NCBI GenBank assembly: GCA_036245805.1
Contig: BTRK01000002.1
Span: 23,553,067-23,617,066, forward strand
DNA from: Pristionchus mayeri
Lineage: Eukaryota > Nematoda > Chromadorea > Rhabditida > Neodiplogasteridae
Direction: 5' to 3'
DNA length: 64,000 nt
Both the position numbers and the translations under genes were made by a program. Below, piece by piece: positions 55,001 through 64,000 of the stretch. Numbering within the stretch: position 1 is the stretch's first letter; every line of letters starts with the position of its first letter. The notes below the pieces were generated by a model. That model saw only the letters and a list, made by a program, of their open reading frames with translations. It was not told the origin of the DNA and ran no database searches.

Positions 55001-58000
55001 TACCTGGTAGTGGAAGGGTGGGAGGTTTACGGAGTCCTCTCGCGACTGCAAATCGATTCGCTCAGACGTGGGAAATGATTTCGCTAAGCTTCTCTCTTCT
55101 AGCGAATGACACTTGTTCCTATTTCACTCCTCTCTTCCCTCGAGTTGTTTCAATCTCGCTTTTTGCGGTAATTTGACTAAACTTTGCCAGAATTGGTTCC
55201 GTTTACGCTGTGGCTATTTATTTGATGGATCCTTCTACGAATCACTTCAATTTATGGTATTACAGCTGATTATCTTTCTTCCTCTCTCATTGAAGCTATC
55301 ACAGCTCTTCTATCCACTATTCTTCTCATTTCACTGTAAAAAACATCTGCACTACTCAAGTTCTTTTCTTATTATTGGAGTCTTTCTACTCTGCCTTTTC
55401 TAATTTCCTGTCGTTGATTCAAATGGACCAACCTCGTTATTAGAATGAATGAGGGCTGTTCTCAGGGAATTCAAAGCAGAAAATATCCCTTCCTCTGGAA
55501 ATATTCTTCGCTTTCTATTTTCTTTCATTTCCTCTCTCTATTCATCACATTGTTTCAGTTTGTTTCTCCATTGTCCAAATTCTTTCCAAATGGGACGCCC
55601 CTTGATCAAGTGGCTTTCTCTTTGTTTTCTTCGTCCCTAAATATGGATGTAATTCAATCACTCTTCTCCTCTCTTCTCCTTCTTCACACGTAATTCCAAA
55701 CCTTTTCCCTCCTCACTGCCCTTCATCTCTTCATCCTCATCTTCATCTTCTTCCTTGCAGGGATCATCTGCGAGTCCGTTCCTCCGACTACCTCCTCTCC
55801 CTCGTTCCCTCCGATTGCTCCTCTCCTCCTCTCCTCTTCTCTCCTCTCGATTCACTCGCACGATGCGACAGGCTGCATGCAGTCCTCTCCTCTGCAGCAG
55901 CTGCAGCAGCTAAGACCCCCTCCCCTGCACGGAAGAGCATCGTTCTCGCTCTACTCAGGACACGCAAAACCATGGTGGTCAGCTTCACTCATTTATATAG
56001 GCAAAGAAATTCGAAAATTACTCGAAAAATGATAGGAGTACGGGATAAACTAGGGAGTATGGCCTCGATGCGAGGTGTGATCAGGGATCTCTCCTCAGTT
56101 CCCTCTCTCCTTCTCTCCTTCTCCCTTCCCTTTGCCTCCTTCCTCTCTTCACTCGTCAGTCGGAGCTACGACGTGCACAGCTCATATTTCGCACTCTCTA
56201 TCGCCTGTCCCTCCTTCCCTCCCTCCCCTCCCTTCCCCCTCCCTCCCCCTCCCCTCCTCCCCTTCCTACTCATCTCTCCACCTTCTCCTCTTCATCTCTA
56301 CGCATCCTCAATCGGCGCTTTCTGATTGTTTCACTCTCTCGATTTGACTTCGTTCCTTCCAGATCTTCCTCTTCTTCTTTTCATTTCTTTTGTTCCCCTC
56401 TCTCGACCATACTACCACCCTCTCCTTCCCTTTTATTGCTCTCACATTCCTCAATCGTCGTTCCTTCCCCGTAGGGCGAGAGGAGACGGAGGAAAAACAG
56501 GACGATGTCTTTCGCCCGAAAGGTATTACTACTCCTTACTCTTTCTCTCCCATCCCTACATCCGCTAGATTGGAGTCAGACGAGATTCGAACACTGGCCA
56601 TGGGTTGAAGCGAGGCCAGATTGCGCTTTCTTCATCTTCTCTTGCTTCTCCCTCTCTCTCTCTTTTCCCTCGGAGGCAAAGAGGCTAAAACCCAATCGGA
56701 GCCCTTCCCCGCACTGAGAAAAGTGACAATCCGCGAGTCGTCTGCCCTCCCGTCGTCCTCCTTATCCTTCCCCTCCCCTCCCCCTCCCCTCCCTCTAATC
56801 ATGCTTGCTTTCGCTCCTACAATGCCCACCACTGATGCGATGTTGATAATGCGCAAGTATGAGGTAGGTCACACTGCGTAGTCATTCGATACGGAAGAGA
56901 AAGTCTCAAAATGCAGGGTCCTTCAGTGGATGAGGGATGAGGATTAGGGGGATATGGAGGGAAGCTTCCTCTCTTTCGTTGAGAGTAGAAGCTGCTCTTG
57001 AGAGGGAAGAAAGTTTCAAGAGGTTTTTTGAGAGTGGGAAACAGACAAAAATCGTTTACGTAATATTAATAACTAAATGTTCATCTTTTCCATTTCAGTT
57101 GACATCGGAGCATTGCCAAGTGGAGATCGTCCGATTGCCGATGGACGACGGAGGATTGGGTCAGTTCCTATTCTGTTCTAACTATTGTTTTTCTTAAATT
57201 AAGTATCACGATTCGCTTTATTGAGAGAAGATGTACAAATGAATTGTGATTCCCCGTTATTTTGAGATAAGATGCCAATTAGTTGAATGATTGCTTCTTC
57301 TATTTTTTTCGTACTTTTCAAAGTGTATAAATTGCTTCCTATTCAGGCTTCGGTATAGTGGGCGGAGCCTCGACGGGGGTCGTCATCAAAACTGTCCTCC
57401 CTGGTTCTCCCGCTGCTAAAGTTAGCCTACAACTATTCATTCTTATTTTTAAATGATTTTACGTAGTATCATGAATTTGTGTAGTGTGTTCTTGGGTAAT
57501 CTCTAGACGAGAGTTGATCAGTGATCCATCATGCAAAGTGTCCGTTAGATGAACAGGAGTGAAAAACAGAGGATCGATCAATCATCTTTCTCATCCGAGA
57601 ATCGGTAGGGGAGAGGAGATAAACAGCTAGAGAAATCAGCCAGAGTTCTCATTGAAATTCCATCGGAAAATTTGTAGAATCCTTGAAAAAATAACAAAAT
57701 AATAATTTATAAAATATTTAAACACTAAGGATGCTCGATTACGACCGGGAGATCACATCCTTCACGTGGGGTCAATGAGCACACAGGGATTGTCATCACA
57801 ACAGGTGAGAGGAGGGAAGGCAGATTCGACCACGAGTTGTTTCTACCCTTGAAACTTTATTTTACAAATCGTCTAAGACTTGATCTACACGTCGTCACGA
57901 GTGTTCATTGCAGGTTGCAACCATCCTTCGTCAGCAAGATCGAGTGGTGGAGATGATCGTAGCTCGACCCATCAATATCAGTGATCGACCACCCGATACA

Positions 58001-61000
58001 CAGAGTGAGTGTGCATTGAGAGCATCGGGGATTTATCCAGGGGAATAAAAATATTCGTTTACAAAAGAGACAAGTGCATCTCTGCAGATGCAGTTCCTTG
58101 AGAACAATCTTTCATTTGGTTGAATTCTGTTGTTTGAGCGTGTTGGACGATGGCTACTCGAGCAGCTCTGAATCCTCAGATGCTGGAGGAGAGTGTCACG
58201 AGGGCAGCAGCCACTGCCAATGGTAGGTCACGGAAGGGATAGGATAACCGAACCTTTGCTTACAAATAAGCGCACTACGATCAAAGCCTATTTTTTAAAG
58301 TTTTTGTTTAAACGAAAAATCACGAGTAGATGAGAGTGTAGAGCATGTGAAGACGTTGCATTCGCAGGTTCTGCGAGTAAGACGACGAGTACGAATTCAG
58401 TGAACAGTGGATCGACTGTCGCTGTGGCCAAGTCCGTCGATCAGGTTAGTTCGTCGCATTCTCGAAAACATTCATCATTTGTTTCATTACGAAAAGTAGC
58501 GAGTGATGCATATTAATAACAACTAAAAATCGGGCATCATTGGACTTTTAATTCGGAAAAAAGCTGAATATGGCGATGAAAACTCGATTTCAAAATTTTT
58601 TTTCGCAATTCTTCTCTGATTGCAAGCCTGTCAGAACAACCGGTGACGACTGCGAAAAAAAACATTGTTGTGCATCCACATATTCATACTCTTCGTTTTC
58701 TTGATTCACAATTTGAAGCAATTATGAGGAAATAAATTTGAGAGTCCATCGGAAACGAAGTCGATAGAAGAGAGCAGAAGAGCCTGCGAGGAGATTCCCC
58801 CCTCCACTTCCAAGGATAAAGAAATAGACTGTCCAATGGAAGAGGACGATGTGAGTGATTACTCATCATCATTGACTTCTAATCTGGAAATTCGATGCTG
58901 GGATCATTCCTTGATGCTCTTACCTCCTCTTCCTCTCTACCAGTCATTCTTCCATCCGATTAGTCTCCTCTTCGATGGATGGTAATGCATCCCTCTGAAG
59001 AGTCTCTTCCTCCTTCCTTGTCCTTCTCCACTCCTCTTCATCCCTCTCCTTCCTCTGCCTTTCCCCTACTCCTCTCATCCAATTACCGAGGGATAAGGGG
59101 ATACGCAGAGAGTCCAGACACAAAAGAGAGTTAGAGAGTGTATGAAAGGAGGAGAGTAGCCAATGAAGAGGACTCGGCTTCTTAAAGGGGTAAAGAATAG
59201 GTCAATACCCCTCCCTCCCTCTCTTCGACTCCTTCCTACAGCTTTATTCCGGATGCTTTTCTTGTTCCTCACGTTTCTGCTGGTTTTTCGATTATTTTGC
59301 TCGAGAATTCGGTCTAGGCCGAAGATGGGCAAGACAGTTCACGCATTGCTAACAGTTCCTTTCGTGCAATGATGTTCCTTCTCTAGCTGCCTCCTCCTCC
59401 GCAGCATCTCTCCTCATGCGGATCCACCCCCACTTCGAGTAGACAAACGGTGCAAGGTAGGTCAAGGGAGAGATCAGAAGGCGAATGGGAGATGGACTGG
59501 ACTATCTTATTGGGCTACTTGCACTTCGTGCTGAGGGGAGTGATTGCAGAAATGCCGGTGCCTCCATCCGGACCAGGAAGACCCACGGAGTTGGCTGTGC
59601 AGAGAAACAGGTACTATTCTACAGATAATTTAGTATTTATTAGCTTTATTTTCATTATAAAGATTGGAAAAGGACTAAATGGTCCTGCTCTGTGCGATTA
59701 ACGTGGTACGTGCCGCTTATTGTGGTACGTACTACGTACCACATGGTACGTAACTTTTATTATGGTACGTACCGATCCCCCGTGGTACGTAACTTTTTAT
59801 CATGGTACGTAACTTTTTATGATGGTACGTAACTTTTATTGTTGAATCGGTCAAATATATGACCTATGCCCAACCCTTTGTGGTATTTGCGTTCGTTTCA
59901 TCGATCTCGCTCAGTGAGTGCAAATTTTACTTTTTTACTACACAACAAATATAAAGCATGAATTAGCTACACATCAACGAATATAATAAGTTGCAATGAA
60001 AGAGATGAATATAATGAATATAAGGTTAGCAGAAACAGCGATCCCGTATCCCCTAATAGCCACTTCTATGGCACATGTGCCTATGACCATCCTTCGCAGT
60101 TGCTGATCTTGGACCTCGTCTGATTCCTCCCATCTTGGGGGGAATTTTTTGATAGTTCCCGACAGGGGCCACTGGAGCAACATTTCTTGATCTCGGGGGG
60201 ATATCTCGGTGTTGGTTGCACGGGTCGTCTTAGTCGGTCTCCTCGTCGTCTTGGTAGTTGCCAGCATACTGATTGTGGTAGCTAAGGAAGATGAAACTGG
60301 TTTCACAGTTGTTTGAAGGTGCATTCGACAGTGGTGGGTTTCGTTATGGACAAAGCCGACCTGCGCGTTGCGCAGCCCAGCCTGAACACGCTCATGCCTA
60401 CGGGCTTCTCCCAATGCGAGAATAAGCAGGACGATTGCGTAGAAGCGCATCACTTTCAGGACGCCTAGTCAAATGACAGGTGCTCCACGAAAGACATATT
60501 TGGTCAGCTTTGCAAAAAAAATTTACGTACCATAATAAAAAGTTACGTACCATAATAAAAAGATACGTACCATGATAAATGATACGTACCACATGGTACG
60601 TAATACGTACCACGTTAGTCGCATAGGACAAAACACGTACCACGTTATTCGCACAGAGCCAATGGTCCTTATTGAGTTCTTCCTCTCGCAACTCATCCAC
60701 TTCTCCACTCATTCCCTCGTTCTCTTGCAGGGAAGAAGTGGACACCTCAGCAGCGGCAGTTCCTCTCTCCACGGAGACGAGTCAGAACGGAGACAATTCG
60801 CCCGTCGGAGAGATCATGAGTCTAAGGAGTCTGCAGGAAATGGTAGGGCATTATCGTGATAATATATTCGAAATAGAGAGAGTTATCCACTCTTTCTCTC
60901 TTCTTCGTTTCTCGTTCTCCTCGTGTTCCCAAGTGGGCGAATGGGGGGTCAAATCGAATCATCCCTCGTCCCTCATTCGCTTTTCTCTCCAGGCTCTCAC

Positions 61001-63802
61001 AGTCTTCTGTCGCGAGAATTGGTCACATCTTCCATACGAGACTGTAGAGGTCAGTTTATTACTTGTACTTCGAGAACTCGATCTAAACGAGTAATGAAAA
61101 TCAGCATCGGAATATCTTGGAGAATTTCGCATTAATTTCAATAATTTAGTTGCTAAGAAAGGAAGATAAATATAATGTAGTAATTCTTTTCAGCTCGAGC
61201 TCAATCGAGATCCGGCCCTTGGTCTCGGCATCACAGTAGCAGGATACGTTCATAGGAAAGGCGAGTTCATCTGATGAATTATCTAATCAATCGATAAAAT
61301 AAAGATGTTGTAGAGGAGATCGGAGGGATCTTCGTCAAATCGCTGGTTCCTAAATCAGCAGCAGAGAAGTGTGGGAAGATTAGAGTGCACGACCTCATCT
61401 TAGATGTGAGTTCCCCTTCCTTCTTCTAACTTCTCCCTAGTCGAACACTCTTTTCTCTCTCACCTTTTTCTGCCTTTTAGTCTCAAATCTCGTCCACTTT
61501 ATATCTGCAGTCATCTCGATAATAACTCGATTCCCTCTTCTCTCTCATCTCAAAGTTTATGCGGCGGAGACATTGATAGACCTCCTCCTCCTCTTCCTTC
61601 CATTCATTTTCTTCTCTTCTTTCGTTCTCTCCGGAAGGCTTGCCCAATTACCTGGGAGGGTTGCGATCTTTCCATGTTTCTGTCGCATCCGGGACACGTC
61701 CATTCCACTTTCTCTCCATTTCAATCCATCATCTCTATTTCGATTTCTCAATCTGATGATAATAAGTCAGAAGTGGCCATTGCAGGTTAATGGCTGTTCA
61801 TTGGAGCACCTCTCCCATGCAGATTCAGTCAGGGCTCTAGTGAGAAGCGGTAGCTTAGTTAGGTTAGTTACTTTAAAACATTATGTTTTATTTTAATAAC
61901 ATACCATAAATAATGAAAGAATATGAAAATACGTAAGGCACTGCTACTTGCCCTTCTTCGAATGATGAATGAGATCTCGCCCTTCTCAGGTTACGTCTTA
62001 TTCGATTCCCCACCAAATCCCCGCAGGCGTTGTGTCTCAAGATGCTGCATCAGCAGGTACGAAAGACATTTGAATCTATTTTCATTTTTAGCGAAAGTGA
62101 TAGTGAATTACTTTTCCTCAACCACTTTCGCCACTGAAATAGACCCCTTTTCTCTCAGGAGACGGACACTCAAGTGATCGACGTGCAGATGTCCAATCCC
62201 AATCTGGTCGAAGACTGGAAGAGAAAACTGCCTGATGATGTGAGTAAACCTTACCCTTTTCTTTGGATCATAAGAAAGTCTATGCACATAGGATCTTCTG
62301 CAGCGCTTAAATAGATCCCAATTAAAATCCGTGTTCTGTGCAGGTGGACATCATCTCAGTGGCCATTCGTCCAGAGAAGGGCGATCTGACCGATGGAGGA
62401 CTCGGCATTGCACTGGAAGGTATATTGTAGATGGTGAATCACCAACTGATGATCTCCTCCTTCAGGCACAGTGGATGTCATCGACGGTACTCAACTGCAT
62501 CCTCATCACTACATCGAGTCCATTCGAGCGGGAGGACCGGGAGCGAAAGCCGGCATTCTCCAGGCAGGAGACGAGTTGTTACAGGTGAGTACTGTAGCAT
62601 CCATGAGTACGGTAAATTAGTGTATCTGTCGATTTCCTCTAGGTGAATCACTTCCCGCTCTACGGCGAATCGCATGTGACTGTGCGACAAGCACTAACTC
62701 GGGCTGCCCAGTCTGGAGCCCCCGTTACCATCATTGTCGCGAGGAAGGTACGGTAGTCAGTTATTAATTACTGCGTTGTCCATGCTATCGACAACTGATT
62801 TCATTTGCAGGCGCAGACCGTCAATTTCTTCTCTCCTCGAATCGAACAGCGAAGTTTGCCACTCGCCTATCCATTGTTAGCTCAGGGAAGCACGAGGATA
62901 GTGAAGGTGAACTGAAAATTCTGCGACGGAGATCCAATCAATCGATAATCCAGGCGAAATCGGAAGTGAGCGTCACTCCTGCGACGGAAACGACGGCGTT
63001 GCTCGAACAGGCAAGGAAATTGCATTTATTGTGAATTGCAGCCCGTAACAGAAGAACTCTATTGTTCCACATCTTACATATTTCCAATGACAACGTCATC
63101 TGTAGGTGTCCCGTCGTCTCCGTTCTCGTTCCCTCGAACCTCTGGCTGGTCTCGCCGTCTGGAACTGCGTCCCCCTCGTAGTACATCTGATGAAGGACAG
63201 CAAGGGACTCGGATTCTCCATCGTCGACTATCGGGTGAGTAGCCTCTGGAGATATTCATGATTCCCGATCCATTCGTGCTGTACCTTGGATGAGTTGATC
63301 GTTGATCTTCGCAGGACCCCATCCATCCGTCGGAATCTGTCATCGTTGTCCAGTCACTCGTTCCTGGAGGAATCGCACAGGTATCCATAGTTTATATAAT
63401 TTTAATTATGAAATAAAATAAATCAGGCGGATGGTCGCATTGTTCCCGGTGATCGATTGCTCTTCGTCAATGAGCACGACCTCAGTAACAGCACGTGCGT
63501 TCCCTTTCACCCATTATTCACGAAAATTTTAACGGTTTTCTTAAAATGACGACAGAAAAAGGACAATAACTGCTCCAAAAACGCCCATTGTCTAGTAGAA
63601 GAATTTTCAAGAACAATGATCATGGAATGACGTTGAACACATTGATAAAAAGTGAAACGAATCCAGCCCGTGAATCTCCGTTCCTCTCAATGATTCTCAA
63701 GGGAGGAATTGCAGATTGGAACGAGCAGTTTCCGTGCTCAAATCAGCGCCCATGGGAAGAGTTCGACTGGGAATCGCCAAACCAATCAGCGTAGACCAGG
63801 TA
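52065..63802 (+). CDS. MPDZ: MPDZ/PATJ-type multi-PDZ scaffold, N-terminal half (MPZ-1-like)
   Basis: Phase-linked exons begin 52065-52139, 52267-52462, 52633-52691, 52736-52798, 52849-52916, 53233-53310, 55761-55974, 56475-56522, about 56681-56872. Residues 1-45 resemble an L27 region (EEARVRKVLEELRKRNKNN... RLESLLDHPVF). PDZ-a spans about 57100-58004 (GGLGFGIVGGASTGVVIKTV, RPGDHILHVG). PDZ-b spans about 61194-62000 (LGLGITVAGY, GGIFVKSLVPKSAAEK). PDZ-c spans 62342-62750 (GGLGIALEGT, HHYIESIRAGGPGAKAG). PDZ-d spans about 63170-63802 (KGLGFSIVDYRDPIHPSES, IVPGDRLLFVNEHDLSN). Their order and sequence match consecutive PDZ domains of MPDZ/PATJ. These scaffolds gather receptors and polarity proteins at membranes. 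The gene runs past the right edge. Confidence 0.85.
53311..55760. other. 2.4 kb intron of the PDZ gene
   Basis: The exons at 53233-53310 and 55761-55974 join in phase (AA plus G), so this is read as one intron. It is C/T-rich with no supported nested gene. Confidence 0.5.
59686..60660. mobile_element. 975 bp TIR DNA transposon carrying an ORF
   Basis: Terminal inverted repeats of about 26 bp (left TGCTCTGTGCGATTAACG; right end is its complement with two mismatches) are flanked by an exact 8 bp duplication, AATGGTCC (59678-59685 and 60661-60668). Both ends hold arrays of a subterminal motif, GGTACGTAACTTTTTAT, in several orientations, and an ACGTACCACATGGTACGT palindrome. There is no transposase, so it is non-autonomous. 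An 8 bp duplication suits hAT, P or Merlin-type elements. It sits in a PDZ-gene intron. Confidence 0.85.
59974..60453 (-). CDS. Secreted/membrane-tailed ORF inside the transposon, 159 residues
   Basis: The frame starts MMRFYAIVLLILALGEARRH, a textbook signal peptide cut near GEA-RR. The ectodomain has a HNETHHC segment with one N-glycosylation site, then a Thr/Ser/Lys-rich stalk (TTKTTRRPTKTTRATNTE) and a WPLSGTIKKFPPRW segment. The C-terminus is hydrophobic (GIAVSANLIFIIFISFIATY), so it is either a single-pass membrane protein or a GPI-type tail. It resembles no transposase; it is more like a captured host gene for a mucin-like surface protein. It may be spliced. Whether it is expressed is unknown. 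Confidence 0.55.
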   Translation of the reverse strand: MMRFYAIVLLILALGEARRHERVQAGLRNAQVGFVHNETHHCRMHLQTTVKPVSSSLATTISMLATTKTTRRPTKTTRATNTEISPRDQEMLLQWPLSGTIKKFPPRWEESDEVQDQQLRRMVIGTCAIEVAIRGYGIAVSANLIFIIFISFIATYYIR

Positions 63803-64000
63803 TTTTATATTTGTTTGAAAAAACATAGCGCGCAACAACTTCTTAATAGAGTCCCTTCATAGTATTCCTCCTCCTGTTTCTGTCTTCTCCTCTCCCTCCT
63901 CCCCCTTCTTCCGCTTTCGAATTCAGACTGAATCTGCCTGCTTCTTCCATCTTTGCCTTCTTCTCTCTCTTTCCTCACTTCTTCTCTTCATTGTTGCGCG

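Noticed and set aside
1..64000. CRISPR arrays, prokaryotic operons, phage or integron features
   Set aside because: None seen; intron-exon structure and animal gene families show a eukaryotic nuclear sequence.

Overview
The window looks like nuclear DNA from a free-living nematode. Genes are split into many short exons (about 45-200 bp) by mostly small GT-AG introns. Four copies of a class II tRNA with a long variable arm and a UAU anticodon match the nematode-specific nev-tRNA-Ile(UAU) type. One gene reads as an Sra-superfamily chemoreceptor, and a multi-PDZ gene matches MPDZ/PATJ (worm MPZ-1). I cannot name the genus. Almost no gene is visible as a single long ORF. I built the models by joining exons whose splice phases agree, and most closed models sum to a multiple of three; exon edges are good to about 1-2 bases.

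Layout. 0-2.9 kb: 5' part of a minus-strand Ser/Pro-rich gene with a 1.3 kb palindrome in one intron. 3.5-4.4 kb: possible 87-residue membrane microprotein. 4.8-18.0 kb: a minus-strand row of housekeeping genes in transcription order: an RRM protein, an F-box/LRR protein, a TRIAP1-like twin-CX9C protein, MED10, and a mitochondrial ribosomal L43-like protein. Two junctions are so tight (an out-of-frame overlap and a 93 bp gap) that an operon with trans-splicing is likely. A small secreted-protein ORF lies on the opposite strand inside an F-box gene intron. 18.3-22.0 kb: an HspBP1/Fes1-like Hsp70 nucleotide-exchange factor on the plus strand, sharing a 329 bp divergent promoter with the RRM gene. 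Its introns hold four antisense tRNA copies in about 415 bp units that also carry decayed copies of one of its exons. 22.3-22.7 kb: a hAT-like MITE. 23.0-33 kb (perhaps to 36 kb): a minus-strand RGS-domain gene with large introns, one holding a 0.6 kb palindrome. 37.6-46.7 kb: two minus-strand seven-transmembrane receptors. 48.8-49.6 kb: a complete orphan gene of 130 residues with one GC-AG intron. 52.1-64 kb: the N-terminal half of an MPDZ/PATJ scaffold (L27-like region and PDZ domains), running off the right edge. One of its introns carries a 975 bp DNA transposon with a secreted-protein-like ORF.

The most unusual material is repeat-derived and intronic: the tRNA-plus-exon tandem array, the transposon carrying a signal-peptide ORF, and three long inverted repeats that would make hairpin RNA if transcribed with their host genes. 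I found no CRISPR array, rRNA or prokaryotic-type system.
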